Assembly: GCA_035651155.1 (NCBI GenBank)
Contig: DASRGG010000011.1
Span: 1 to 64,000, forward strand
DNA: 64,000 bases
Source of the DNA: CF-39 sp035651155
Lineage (GTDB): Bacteria; Chloroflexota; Limnocylindria; P2-11E
Reading direction: 5' to 3'
Shown here: one piece after another, positions 15,283 to 24,250 of the stretch
Layout: each line of letters begins with the position of its first letter
How positions within the stretch are numbered: position 1 is the first letter of the stretch
The notes under the pieces: model-generated
The model's input: only the letters and a program-made list of their open reading frames with translations
What the model was told of the DNA's origin: nothing
Database searches by the model: none
Position numbers and translations under genes: made by a program

Positions 15283-17181
15283 CTACGCTTCGAGCGCTTC
15301 CTTGATGCGCCTGGCGAGCGCGGGACCGACACCCGCGACGGCGGCGAGATCGTCGACGCCGGCCTCTCGCATACCGCGAACGGATCCGAACTTCCGGAGC
15401 AGCGCGCGCTTCTTCGCCGGGCCGACGCCCGCGACGTCGTCGAGGAGCGAGCGGACGGCGCGCTTCGCGCGCACCTGCTGGTGGTACGTGACGGCGAAGC
15501 GGTGCGCCTCGTCCCTGATGCGCTGAACGAGATACAGGCCCTGCGAGGTCCGCGGGAGCACGACGGGGTCCGGCCGTCCGGGCAGGAAGAGCTCCTCGCG
15601 CTCCTTCGCGAGCGCGACGATGGGGATCTGCAGCCGGCCGGCGTCGGCGAGCGCGTCGAGCCCCGCGGAGAGCTGCCCCTTTCCGCCGTCGAGGATGACG
15701 AGGTCCGGGAGCGTCCACCCCTCCGCCCGCGCCTGCGAGCTCCGCGCGAATCGGCGCTTCAGCGTCTCGCGCATGTTCGCGAAGTCGTCGTTCCGATCGG
15801 AGATGCGCGCGCGGAAGCGGCGGTACTGCGACTTCGCCGGGCGGCCGTCCTCGAACACGACCATCGACGACACGACGCTCGTGCCCTGCACGTGGCTCAC
15901 GTCGTAGCACTCGATCCGCTTCGGCGGACCCTCCAGGCCGAGCGCCTCCTGCAGCTCCGTGAGCGCCGTGTCGGTCTTCCCGCGATCCGCGAGCCAGCGC
16001 ACCCGCTCCTGCTCCAGCGCATCCGCGGCGTTGCGCGCCGCGAGCTCGGCGAGGTGGCGCTTCCGCCCCCGCTGCGGGACGTGGATGCGCACCGGGCCGC
16101 CACGACGCTCGACGAGGAACGCCTCGAGCGCCTCGCCGTCTGGTAGCGGCGTCGGCGTCACGATCTCCGGCGGCAGCGCGCCCGCCGCGCCGTAGTGCAG
16201 GCGCAGGAAGGATGCGACGACCTCGGCCGGGCTCGCGCCCTCGGAGCCCTCGAGCGCGAAATGGTCGCGACCGACGACGGTGCCGTCGCGGACGCGGAAG
16301 ACCTGCACGACCGCGTCGTTCTCGGAGAGCGACGCCGCGAGGACGTCGAAATCGTCGCCCTTGTACGCGTGGACCTCCTGGCGCTCGAGGGTGCGATCGA
16401 TCGCGACGAGCCGATCGCGCAGCAACGCGGCGCGCTCGAACTCGAGCGCCGCCGACGCGGCCTCCATCTCGCGGCGCGTCTCGCGCGCGAGGGCCTCGTA
16501 GCGTCCTTCGAGGAACAGCACGCTGCGGTCGATGGTCGCGCGGTACTCGTCCTTCGTGGTGTGACCCACGCACGGCGCGGTGCACCGCTTCAGGTGATAG
16601 AGGAGGCAGGGGCGTCCGCCCGGCAGCGCGCTCGGCGGGACCGTCCGTCCGCGCCCGTCGTCGCCGGCGACGATGGTGAGCTTGCAGGTGCGGTACGGGA
16701 ACAGCTTCTGCAAGAGGTCGAGGGACTGATCGACCGATTTCGCGTTCGCGAAGGGACCGAAGTAGCGCGCGCTGCGATCACCGAGCGTGCGCGTGCGGAG
16801 GATCCGCGGGAAGTCCTCGCCGAGCGTGACCTTCACGTACGGATAGGACTTGTCGTCCTTGAGGCGGATGTTGTAGCGCGGCCGGTGCTGCTTGATGAGG
16901 TTGTTCTCGAGGAGATAGGCCTCCGCGATCGAGCCGGTGACGACGTACTCGAGTCGCTCGGCGCGCTCCACCATGCGGATGTGCCGGACCTCGAGGTCGC
17001 TACGCGCCCAGGGTCCCCCACCCCTGGGCCCGAAGTAGGAGCGGATGCGGTCGCGGAGCGCGTCCGCCTTTCCCACGTACAGCACGCGTCCACGCGCGTC
17101 CTTGAAGAGGTACACGCCGGGCGCTTCGGGGAAGGAGGCCGCCTGTGCCTCGAGCGAGGCGCGGCGATCGTCGCGATCCAC
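15283..17181 (-). CDS. uvrC: excinuclease ABC subunit C
   Basis: A 632-residue UvrC, the nuclease that makes both incisions in nucleotide excision repair. The GIY-YIG domain is at about residues 18-98 (GVYLF...VLYVGKA). A UVR UvrB-binding motif is near 205-240. The C-terminal RNase-H-like endonuclease domain contains SYDVSH-like CYDVSHVQG near 420 and the catalytic Asp in LPDLVILDGGKGQ near 500. Two helix-hairpin-helix motifs (VAGVGPAKKRALL and VAGVGPALARRI) end the protein. The start is GTG 17181, 64 bp from the divergent IclR gene. uvrA and uvrB are 40 kb away at 58-63 kb; no LexA-type box is visible here, unlike upstream of uvrB. Confidence 0.97.
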   Translation of the reverse strand: MDRDDRRASLEAQAASFPEAPGVYLFKDARGRVLYVGKADALRDRIRSYFGPRGGGPWARSDLEVRHIRMVERAERLEYVVTGSIAEAYLLENNLIKQHRPRYNIRLKDDKSYPYVKVTLGEDFPRILRTRTLGDRSARYFGPFANAKSVDQSLDLLQKLFPYRTCKLTIVAGDDGRGRTVPPSALPGGRPCLLYHLKRCTAPCVGHTTKDEYRATIDRSVLFLEGRYEALARETRREMEAASAALEFERAALLRDRLVAIDRTLERQEVHAYKGDDFDVLAASLSENDAVVQVFRVRDGTVVGRDHFALEGSEGASPAEVVASFLRLHYGAAGALPPEIVTPTPLPDGEALEAFLVERRGGPVRIHVPQRGRKRHLAELAARNAADALEQERVRWLADRGKTDTALTELQEALGLEGPPKRIECYDVSHVQGTSVVSSMVVFEDGRPAKSQYRRFRARISDRNDDFANMRETLKRRFARSSQARAEGWTLPDLVILDGGKGQLSAGLDALADAGRLQIPIVALAKEREELFLPGRPDPVVLPRTSQGLYLVQRIRDEAHRFAVTYHQQVRAKRAVRSLLDDVAGVGPAKKRALLRKFGSVRGMREAGVDDLAAVAGVGPALARRIKEALEA

Positions 17182-17209
17182 GGTCCGAGTATCCGTACAG
17201 AACGAGCGC

Positions 17210-17236
17210 TATGCTTTCGCGAAGCAAAAGGGGAGG
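17210..17236 (+). promoter_or_regulatory. candidate promoter/operator and ribosome site of the IclR-glc operon
   Basis: TATGCT (17210-17215) could be the -10 element. It is overlapped by an inverted repeat GCTT-TCGCG-AAGC (17213-17225, containing palindromic TTCGCGAA), a reasonable position for IclR autoregulation. A strong GGGAGG ribosome site (17231-17236) precedes the GTG start at 17246. Confidence 0.4.
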
Positions 17237-17245
17237 TTGCGCGGC

Positions 17246-18046
17246 GTGAAAGAAGCGGTCGTCGCACCCAAGCGGGCACGGCGGTCCGTGCAGTCGGTCG
17301 ATCGGGCGCTCGACCTGGTCGAAGCGCTCGCGGCCGCCGACGGCGAGGTGAGCATCACCGCGCTCGCGACGCGGACCGGCCTGCACGTCTCCACGGTGCA
17401 TCGGCTGCTCTCGACCCTGCTCCGCAGGGGCTACGTGCGCCAGAACCCCGAGACCAGCCGCTACTACGCCGGGCCCAAGCTCGCGATGCTCGCCGAAGGG
17501 CGCTCGCGGTTCGGCGACATGCGGATGCGCGCGCGGCCGATCCTCCACGCGATCACCGAATCGACGCGCGAGACCGCGAACCTCGTCGTGCTCGACGACA
17601 CGGCGGCCGTGTACATCGAGACGGTGCCGAGCCCGCAGGTGGTCCGTCTCTTCACGGCCGTCGGGAACCGTGTCCCGCTGCACGCGACGGGCGCGGGAAA
17701 GTGCCTGCTCGCGGCGCTCCCCGCGGCCGCGCGCGACGCTCTCATCGACCGCCTCGAGCTCCGACCGTACACGCCGCACACCATCGTCGACCCCGCCGCG
17801 CTGCGGCGCGCGCTCGACGAGGCACGCGAGCGCGGCTTCACCATCGACGACGAGGAGTACGACGACGGCGTGCGCTGCGTCGCCGTGCCCGTCGGCGGGA
17901 CCGGCGACGCGATCGCCGCGATCTCGGTGTCGGCGCCCGCCAGCCGGCTCACGCGGCAACGCTGCCTCGAGCTCGTCCCGATGCTGCGCCGCTCGGCGTC
18001 GGAGCTCGCCGCGGCGGTGCGCGACCGGCACGACGCCGCGTCATGA
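17246..18046 (+). CDS. IclR-family transcriptional regulator
   Basis: A 266-residue regulator. The N-terminal winged helix-turn-helix (about residues 15-75) contains the typical SVDRALDLVEAL, ITALATRTGLHVSTVHRLLSTL and YYAGPKL blocks. The C-terminal effector-binding domain (about 90-255) has the LHATGAGKCLLAALP motif. The family usually represses catabolic operons and responds to small organic acids. GTG 17246 was chosen because of GGGAGG 9 nt upstream; the open frame to 17045 crosses the divergent uvrC. Its stop overlaps the glcD start (ATGA), so it most likely controls the 2-hydroxyacid oxidation genes that follow, with glycolate or lactate as plausible inducers (inference). Confidence 0.93.
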   Translation: MKEAVVAPKRARRSVQSVDRALDLVEALAAADGEVSITALATRTGLHVSTVHRLLSTLLRRGYVRQNPETSRYYAGPKLAMLAEGRSRFGDMRMRARPILHAITESTRETANLVVLDDTAAVYIETVPSPQVVRLFTAVGNRVPLHATGAGKCLLAALPAAARDALIDRLELRPYTPHTIVDPAALRRALDEARERGFTIDDEEYDDGVRCVAVPVGGTGDAIAAISVSAPASRLTRQRCLELVPMLRRSASELAAAVRDRHDAAS

Positions 18047-19512
18047 GCCGGGGCGCGGGCCCCGGTCCGGCGAGTGGGGACGAGCGCACCGTCCGCGCGG
18101 GACTGCGCGGACGCGAGCTCGTCCAGGCCCTCGAGCGGCTTCTCGGCACGAGCAAGGTGCTCGGGACGCGCGAGGATCTCATCCTCTACGAGTACGACGG
18201 CGCGGTGGACACCGCCACGCCGGACGCCGTCGTCCTCCCCAACGACACCGCGGACGTCGCCGCGCTCGCGCGCTTCTGCCACGAGCACTCCGTGCCGATC
18301 GTCCCGCGCGGCGCGGGGACGGGCCTCTCCGGCGGCGCGATCGCGGTGGAGGGCGGGGTCGTCGTGTCCTTCGCGCGCATGGCGCGCATCCTCGAGATCG
18401 ACGTCGCGAACCGGCGCGCCGTCGTGCAGCCCGGTCTCATCAACCTGCATCTCTCGACGGCCGTCGCGCCGCACGGCCTCTACTTCGTACCTGATCCCTC
18501 GAGCCAGAAGGCCTGCACGCTCGGCGGGAACGTCGCCGAGAACAGCGGCGGACCGCACACCCTCGCGTACGGCGTGACCACCAACCACGTCACCGGACTC
18601 GAGATCGTCCTCTCGGACGGCACCGTCGTGCGTCTCGGCGGAAAGGCCGAGGAGGCCGAGGGCTACGACCTCATCGGCGCGTTCGTCGGATCGGAGGGCA
18701 CGCTCGGGCTCGTCACCGAGATCACGGTGAAGCTCACGCCGCTCCCCGAGGATCGGCGCACCATCCTCGCCGCCTTCCCGACGATGGACCGCGCCTCGGA
18801 GTCCGTCTCGGCGATCATCGCCGCGGGCATCGTGCCGGCGGCCATCGAGATGATGGACAACCTCGCGACGCAGGCGGTCGAGGCCGCGGTCGGCGCGGGC
18901 TACCCGCTCGACGCCGGCGGCATCCTCCTCGTCGAGGTCGACGGCCTCGCGGCAGGGCTCGACGACGCGGCCGCGCGCATCGAGGCGATCTGCCGCGAGC
19001 GCGGCGCGACGACGCTCCGGCGGGCCGCCAGCGCGCTCGAGCGCGAGAAGCTCTGGGCCGGGCGCAAGGGCGCGTTCGCCGCGATGGGCCGCCTCGCTCC
19101 CGCGTACTACGTGCAGGACGGCGTGATCCCGCGTACGCGGTTGCCCGAGGTCCTCCGCGCGGTCGAGGAGATCGGGGCGCGCCACCACGTTCGCGTGGCG
19201 AACGTGTTCCACGCCGGCGACGGCAACCTGCATCCGCTGGTGCTCTTCGCCGACGCCTCCGAGCTCGAGCGCGTGCACGAGGCCGGTCGAGAGATCCTCA
19301 CCGCCTGCGTCGAGGCGGGCGGTTCGATCACCGGCGAGCATGGCGTCGGGATGGAGAAGAACTGCTACATGCCGCTGCAGTTCACGGGAGCCGACCTTGC
19401 CGCGATGCGCCGCCTCAAGGACGCGTTTGATCCCGCCGGACTCGCGAACCCCGGCAAGATCTTCCCCACGCCGGGGCGCTGCCGCGAGTTCCAGCTCGCC
19501 GCGTCGCGGTGA
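18043..19512 (+). CDS. glcD: glycolate oxidase subunit GlcD-like FAD-linked oxidase
   Basis: A 489-residue FAD-binding PCMH-type oxidase that oxidises 2-hydroxyacids (glycolate, D-lactate) to 2-oxoacids. The FAD-binding PRGAGTGLSGGA is at about residues 87-98 and CTLGGNVAENSGG near 160; VGSEGTLGLVTEI follows near 215. The C-terminal FAD-oxidase domain has the metal/substrate motif FHAGDGNLHP near 390 and GEHGVGMEK near 435. It starts in overlap with the IclR stop and overlaps glcE. With GlcE and GlcF it would form the membrane-associated glycolate oxidase complex feeding electrons to the quinone pool. Confidence 0.95.
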   Translation: MSRGAGPGPASGDERTVRAGLRGRELVQALERLLGTSKVLGTREDLILYEYDGAVDTATPDAVVLPNDTADVAALARFCHEHSVPIVPRGAGTGLSGGAIAVEGGVVVSFARMARILEIDVANRRAVVQPGLINLHLSTAVAPHGLYFVPDPSSQKACTLGGNVAENSGGPHTLAYGVTTNHVTGLEIVLSDGTVVRLGGKAEEAEGYDLIGAFVGSEGTLGLVTEITVKLTPLPEDRRTILAAFPTMDRASESVSAIIAAGIVPAAIEMMDNLATQAVEAAVGAGYPLDAGGILLVEVDGLAAGLDDAAARIEAICRERGATTLRRAASALEREKLWAGRKGAFAAMGRLAPAYYVQDGVIPRTRLPEVLRAVEEIGARHHVRVANVFHAGDGNLHPLVLFADASELERVHEAGREILTACVEAGGSITGEHGVGMEKNCYMPLQFTGADLAAMRRLKDAFDPAGLANPGKIFPTPGRCREFQLAASR

Positions 19513-20675
19513 CCGCGACCACGGTCGCGACCCGACCGGCGACCGCCCCCGAGCTCGCGCGCGTGCTTCGCGACGCGAGCGAGTCGCATCGGACCGTACG
19601 CGTCCGCGGCACCGGGACGAAAGACTACCTCGGCGACCTGCTGCCCACGGACGCGATCGTCGAGACGGCGGCGCTCGCCGGGATCGTCGCGCACGTGCCC
19701 GCCGATCTCACCGTCACCGTGCGCGCGGGCACGCGCCTCGCGGACCTGCGGCAGGCGCTCGCGGAGGCCGGCCAGATGCTCGCGCTCGACCCGCCGCATG
19801 GCGACGGCGCCACGATCGGCGGTATCGTCTCGGCCAACAGCAGCGGCTTCCTGCGCGCGCGGTACGGCGGCATCCGCGATCAGCTCATCGGCACGGAGCT
19901 CGCGCTCGCGGACGGCACCGTCGCGCGCTCGGGTGGCCGCGTCGTGAAGAACGTCGCGGGCTACGACCTCAACAAGCTGCTCCTCGGGGCGCTCGGCACC
20001 CTCGGCGTGATCACCGAGTGCACCTTCAAGGTCCTGCCGCTGCCGAAGGCCTCGCGCGGTCTGGTCGGGCGCTTCCGGCGGGCGGCCGACGCGTTCGGCG
20101 CCGCCGACACGCTCGCCCGCACCTCCGCTCGCCCCGCCGCCCTCGTCGCGCACACCACGGCGCGCGACCACTGGCAGCTACACGTCCAGGCCGACGGCGA
20201 GCCGAGCGCGGTCGCGCGGACGATCGAGCTCGCCGCGGACGCGGCGCGCGGCGACGGGACCGCCGAGGCCGTCGACGACATCGCGCGCGCCCTCGCGCCG
20301 CTGCGCGAGCTCGTGGAGCAGCCCGAGGGGGCGATCGTCCGCGCCGCGCTCCCCCCGGCCGCGCAGTCGTCCTTCGCCGAGGTCGCGATCGGCCTCGACG
20401 GCTTCGCGCGGCTCGTCGCCGACGCGGCGTCGGGCATCGTGCGGGTGCAGCTGCGTGGCGGGGACGACGAGCTCGTCGCCGGCACGGACGCGCTGCTCGC
20501 GGCCGCGCGCGTGTGCGGCGGGAGCGCGCGCGTCGAGCGGCGCCCCGAGCACCTCCGCTCGCGGATCGGCGCATGGGGCGACGTCGACCTTCCCGGCCTC
20601 TTCCTGATGCGGCGCCTCAAGGCCGCCTTCGACCCGAACGGCGTCCTCGAGCCCGGACGCGGGCCGGTGCGATGA
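19509..20675 (+). CDS. glcE: glycolate oxidase subunit GlcE-like FAD-binding protein
   Basis: A 388-residue FAD-binding PCMH protein, shorter than GlcD and lacking the long C-terminal oxidase domain, as is typical for GlcE. Visible blocks are TVTVRAGTRLADL, GDGATIGGIVSANSSG near 98-113, and VKNVAGYDLNKLLLGALGTLGVITE near 148-172. GTG 19509 overlaps the glcD stop (GTGA), and its own stop overlaps glcF. Needed for glycolate oxidase activity in characterised systems. Confidence 0.93.
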   Translation: MTATTVATRPATAPELARVLRDASESHRTVRVRGTGTKDYLGDLLPTDAIVETAALAGIVAHVPADLTVTVRAGTRLADLRQALAEAGQMLALDPPHGDGATIGGIVSANSSGFLRARYGGIRDQLIGTELALADGTVARSGGRVVKNVAGYDLNKLLLGALGTLGVITECTFKVLPLPKASRGLVGRFRRAADAFGAADTLARTSARPAALVAHTTARDHWQLHVQADGEPSAVARTIELAADAARGDGTAEAVDDIARALAPLRELVEQPEGAIVRAALPPAAQSSFAEVAIGLDGFARLVADAASGIVRVQLRGGDDELVAGTDALLAAARVCGGSARVERRPEHLRSRIGAWGDVDLPGLFLMRRLKAAFDPNGVLEPGRGPVR

Positions 20676-21946
20676 GCTCCTACCCGAGCGCCGTCGACGC
20701 GCCCGCCCGCGAGCTGCTCGACCGCTGCGTGCACTGCGGCTTCTGCCTTCCGACCTGCCCGACCTACGCGGTCCTCGGCCTCGAGATGGATTCACCGCGC
20801 GGGCGCATCCGCCTCATGCAGACCGTGTGGGACGGACGGGTCGACGTGTCGGGCGACGAGTTCGCGAAGCACATCGGACAGTGCCTCGACTGCCGCGCCT
20901 GCGAGACGGCGTGCCCCTCGGGCGTCGAGTACGGGAAGCTGGTCGAAGGCGCGCGCTCGCAGATCGAGCTGTCGCGCCGGCGCTCGCCGCTCTCCGCGGC
21001 CGTGCGGTCGCTCGCGTTCCGCGTCCTCCTCGTGCGCCCCGGAATGCTGGCGCTGTTCGCGCGCGCCTCCGTCCTGGCGAAGCGTCTCGGCGCGGGACGC
21101 GTGCTGCGCGCCGTCGGCGCGCGGCGTCTCGCGGACATGCTCGCCCTCGTCCCTGACCGGGCGTCGTCGACGTCGCTCGAGCGGACGTACGCCGCCGCGG
21201 GCGCACGGCGCGGACGCGTCGCGCTCTTCCAGGGCTGCGTCATGCGTGCCGCCTTCGCCGGCACGAACGCCGCGACCGCGCGCGTCTTCGCGCGCAACGG
21301 CATCGAGGTCGTCGTTCCCGAGAGGCAGACCTGCTGCGGCGCGCTGCACGCGCACGCGGGCGCGCGCGGCGACGCGCGAGAGCTCGCGAAGCGGAACGTC
21401 GCGGCGCTCGAACGGCTCGACGTCGACGCGTTCGTCGTGAACGCCGCCGGCTGCGGCGCGCACCTGAAGGAGTACGGCTGGCTGCTGAAGGACGATCCGG
21501 CGTGGCGCGAGCGCGCCCTGCGGTTCGCCGCGCGGGTGCGCGACGCGTCGGAGCACCTCACCGCCGTCGGCCTCGTGGCGCGCCCCGGCGCGCTCCGCGC
21601 CCGTGCCGTGTACGACGATCCCTGCCATCTCCTGCACGGCCAGCGCGTGAAGGACCAGCCGCGCGCCCTCCTCGCCGCGATCCCCGGCCTCGAGCTCCTG
21701 CCGCTGGTGGAGGCGGACATGTGCTGCGGCAGCGCCGGCACGTACAACGTCACCCAGCCCGAGCTCTCGCGCGCGCTGCTCGAGCGCAAGGTCGGGCACG
21801 TGCGCGCCAGCGGCGCCAACATGGTCGTCACGGCGAACCCGGGGTGCCAGATGCAGATCGCGGCGGGCCTGCGCGCCGCGGGCGCGCCGGTGAACGTCGT
21901 CCACCTCATGGACGTCCTCGATCGGGCCTACGCGACGGCCGAATGA
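20672..21946 (+). CDS. glcF: glycolate oxidase iron-sulfur subunit GlcF
   Basis: A 424-residue electron-transfer subunit. Two 4Fe-4S ferredoxin motifs are seen: CVHCGFCLPTCP (about residues 19-30) and CLDCRACETACP (about 72-83). Two cysteine-rich CCG domains follow, with TCCGALHAHAG near 221 and DMCCGSAGTYN near 350, the type that binds further FeS and contacts quinone-linked partners. ATG overlaps the glcE stop. It completes an IclR-GlcDEF operon; a repeat-containing gap then precedes the LutA-LutB fusion. Confidence 0.95.
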   Translation: MSSYPSAVDAPARELLDRCVHCGFCLPTCPTYAVLGLEMDSPRGRIRLMQTVWDGRVDVSGDEFAKHIGQCLDCRACETACPSGVEYGKLVEGARSQIELSRRRSPLSAAVRSLAFRVLLVRPGMLALFARASVLAKRLGAGRVLRAVGARRLADMLALVPDRASSTSLERTYAAAGARRGRVALFQGCVMRAAFAGTNAATARVFARNGIEVVVPERQTCCGALHAHAGARGDARELAKRNVAALERLDVDAFVVNAAGCGAHLKEYGWLLKDDPAWRERALRFAARVRDASEHLTAVGLVARPGALRARAVYDDPCHLLHGQRVKDQPRALLAAIPGLELLPLVEADMCCGSAGTYNVTQPELSRALLERKVGHVRASGANMVVTANPGCQMQIAAGLRAAGAPVNVVHLMDVLDRAYATAE

Positions 21947-22082
21947 ACAGGTCGAGCGCGACCACATGATGAACAGGTCGAGCGACGAGCGGCTTTGCCG
22001 CGAGGAGCGAGTCGACACGCGAGCGCTGCGAGGCGGCGAGGCGCAGGCCGCGAAGCGGGCCGAGCCGAGCGCGACCACATGA
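21943..22082. repeat. direct repeats in the glcF - lutAB junction
   Basis: ATGAACAGGTCGAGCG occurs at 21943-21958 and again at 21969-21984 (period 26 bp). CGAGCGCGACCACATGA occurs at 21953-21969 and again at 22066-22082. The first copies cover the glcF stop and the second set ends on the start codon of the next gene. Between them lies GC-rich sequence with further short CGAG/GCG repeats. This looks like a duplication of the gene junction with inserted sequence. Confidence 0.75.
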
Positions 22083-24250
22083 CCTCGTCCAAGACGGAGT
22101 TCCATCGCCGGCTGGACCGCGCGCTCTCCTCCGATCGGCTGCGCGTCGCGCTCGAGCGGGCCCTGCCGTCGCTCGGGCAGCGCCGCGACGCGCGTATGCG
22201 CGAGGTCGACTGGCCGGTCCTGCGCGAGGACCTCACCGAACGGAAGCGCCGCGCGATCGACGACCTGCCGGCGCTCATCGAGCGCTTCACGCACGAGGCC
22301 GAGGCCGTCGGCGCGAAGGTGTACCGCGCGGCGGACGCCGAGGAGGCACGGCGCGTCGTGGCCGCGATCTGCCGGGCGAAGAGGGCGAAGCTCGTCGTGA
22401 AGTCGAAGTCCATGGCCACCGAGGAGATCCATCTCAACGAGCACCTCGAGGGACAGGGCCTCACCGTCGTGGAGACGGACCTCGGCGAATGGATCCTTCA
22501 GCTCGCGCACGAGCGCCCCTCGCACCTCATCGCGCCCGCCGTCCACAAGACGCGCGAGGAGATCGCCGCGCTCTTCTCGAAGGTGGTCGGCCATCCTGTC
22601 GGCAGCGATCCCGCGACGCTCGTCGCGGTGGCGCGCGAGAAGCTGCGCGACTCGTTCATCCGCGCGGACGTGGGGATCACCGGCGGGAACGTCCTCATCG
22701 CCGACACCGGCACGCTCGTGCTCGTCACGAACGAGGGCAACGCCGATCTCGCGACGACGCTCCCGGCCGTGCACATCGCGGTCGTGGGTATCGAGAAGAT
22801 CGTGCCCAGCCTGGACGACGCAGCGGCGGTGCTGAAGCTCCTCGCGCGGAGCGCGACCGGTCAGAAGCTCAGCACGTACACGCAGTTCATCACCGGGCCC
22901 TCGCGCTCGGCGGACATCGAGCTCAAGACGCAGATCGGCGTCCATGGCCCGAAGGAGCTGCACTTCGTCCTCATCGACAACGGCCGCACCAAGATGCGCG
23001 ACGACGCGGCCTTCCGCGAAGCGCTGCGCTGCATCCGCTGCGGCGCGTGCAGCAACGTGTGCCCGTCGTACCAGGTGGTCGGCGGCCACATCTTCGGTCA
23101 CGTGTACACGGGGCCCATCGGGCTCGTCGTGTCGCCGTTCCATCACGGCGTCGAGAGCGTCGCGTACGAGCAGCAGATGTGCATGGGCTGCAACGCCTGC
23201 GACACGGTCTGCCCGGTCGAGATCCCGCTCGCGGCGCTCATCAGCGACGTGCGCGCGAAGGCCGTCGAGCGCACCGGGATCTCCTGGACGAAGCGCGTCG
23301 CGCTCGGGCAATGGAGCGACCCCGAGCGCATCGACCGCGCGACGGCGCTCATCTCCACGCTGCAGCGGCCGCTGCGCCGTGGATCGCTCGTCCGGCTCCC
23401 CATGGTCGAGCTCGGACGCGAGAAGAGCCTGCCCGCGATCGCCGATCGTCCGCTGCATTACCGCGCGCGCGAGGTGACGCAGACGAATCCCGCCGAGCCG
23501 CGCACGCGCATCGCGCTCTTTCCCTCCTGCATCGTCGATCGCTTCCTGCCGAACGCCGGCTACGCCGCGGCGCGCGTGCTGCAGCGCCTCGGCGCGGACG
23601 TCCACATCGTCGAGGGACGCCGCTGCTGCGGCCTCCCCCACCTCAACAGCGGCGACCGCGCCCACGCGCGGACGATGGCGATGGACGCGATCGCCGCGCT
23701 CGAGAAGGTGCAGGCCGACCGCATCGTCGCGCCGTCGTCGTCGTGCGCCATCACGATGTCGGACGACTACGTGCGGCTGCTCGCCGACGACCGCGACTGG
23801 GCGCCGCGCGCGGAGCGCCTGGCCGCGCGGCTGCGCCCGTTCACGAGCATCGCGTACGAGCTCGCGCGCGGCTGCGACGTCCGCGGGCGTGCCCTCGGCA
23901 TCCGCGCGACGTACCACGACGCCTGCCAATCGGCGAACGTCCTCGGGCTACGCGACGAGCCGCGCGAGCTGCTGCGCCGCATCGCCGGCGTGGACCTGGT
24001 CGAGATGGCCGACTCGGCGGTGTGCTGCGGCTTCGGCGGCACGTTCTCGTTCGAGTACCCGGAGGTCGCGATCCACGTCCTCGACAAGAAGCTCGCGAGC
24101 ATCGCCGCGAGCGGCGCCGATGTCGTCATCACGGACAACCCCGGTTGCCTCACGCACTTGAAGGGCGGCATCGACGCGCGCGGGCGCACGACCAAGGTGC
24201 GTCACCTCGCCGAGGTGCTCTGGGAGTCGCTCGCGCCCGAGGGCGTCTAG
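22079..24250 (+). CDS. LutB-LutA fusion: LUD domain, 4Fe-4S ferredoxin and CCG domains
   Basis: A 723-residue protein that joins the two iron-sulfur subunits of the lactate utilisation system. Residues about 1-300 are the LUD domain with the SKSMATEEIHLN signature near 104-115. Two 4Fe-4S motifs follow: CIRCGACSNVCP (about 318-329) and CMGCNACDTVCP (about 367-378). From about 480 on, LutA-like CCG modules appear: FPSCIVDRFLPN, RRCCGLPHLNSG near 515, YHDACQS, and AVCCGFGGTFS near 648. In Bacillus LutA and LutB are separate and LutC completes the complex; no LutC gene is here. ATG 22079 lies at the second copy of a junction repeat. Likely co-transcribed with glcDEF, oxidising lactate or a related 2-hydroxyacid. 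Confidence 0.88.
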   Translation: MTSSKTEFHRRLDRALSSDRLRVALERALPSLGQRRDARMREVDWPVLREDLTERKRRAIDDLPALIERFTHEAEAVGAKVYRAADAEEARRVVAAICRAKRAKLVVKSKSMATEEIHLNEHLEGQGLTVVETDLGEWILQLAHERPSHLIAPAVHKTREEIAALFSKVVGHPVGSDPATLVAVAREKLRDSFIRADVGITGGNVLIADTGTLVLVTNEGNADLATTLPAVHIAVVGIEKIVPSLDDAAAVLKLLARSATGQKLSTYTQFITGPSRSADIELKTQIGVHGPKELHFVLIDNGRTKMRDDAAFREALRCIRCGACSNVCPSYQVVGGHIFGHVYTGPIGLVVSPFHHGVESVAYEQQMCMGCNACDTVCPVEIPLAALISDVRAKAVERTGISWTKRVALGQWSDPERIDRATALISTLQRPLRRGSLVRLPMVELGREKSLPAIADRPLHYRAREVTQTNPAEPRTRIALFPSCIVDRFLPNAGYAAARVLQRLGADVHIVEGRRCCGLPHLNSGDRAHARTMAMDAIAALEKVQADRIVAPSSSCAITMSDDYVRLLADDRDWAPRAERLAARLRPFTSIAYELARGCDVRGRALGIRATYHDACQSANVLGLRDEPRELLRRIAGVDLVEMADSAVCCGFGGTFSFEYPEVAIHVLDKKLASIAASGADVVITDNPGCLTHLKGGIDARGRTTKVRHLAEVLWESLAPEGV

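Noticed and set aside
20792..23929. Very long minus-strand open frame opposite glcF and the LutBA fusion
   Set aside because: It is a GC-rich shadow of the plus-strand genes: its product is rich in Arg, Ala, Asp and Val with no family pattern, while the plus strand encodes clear FeS motifs.
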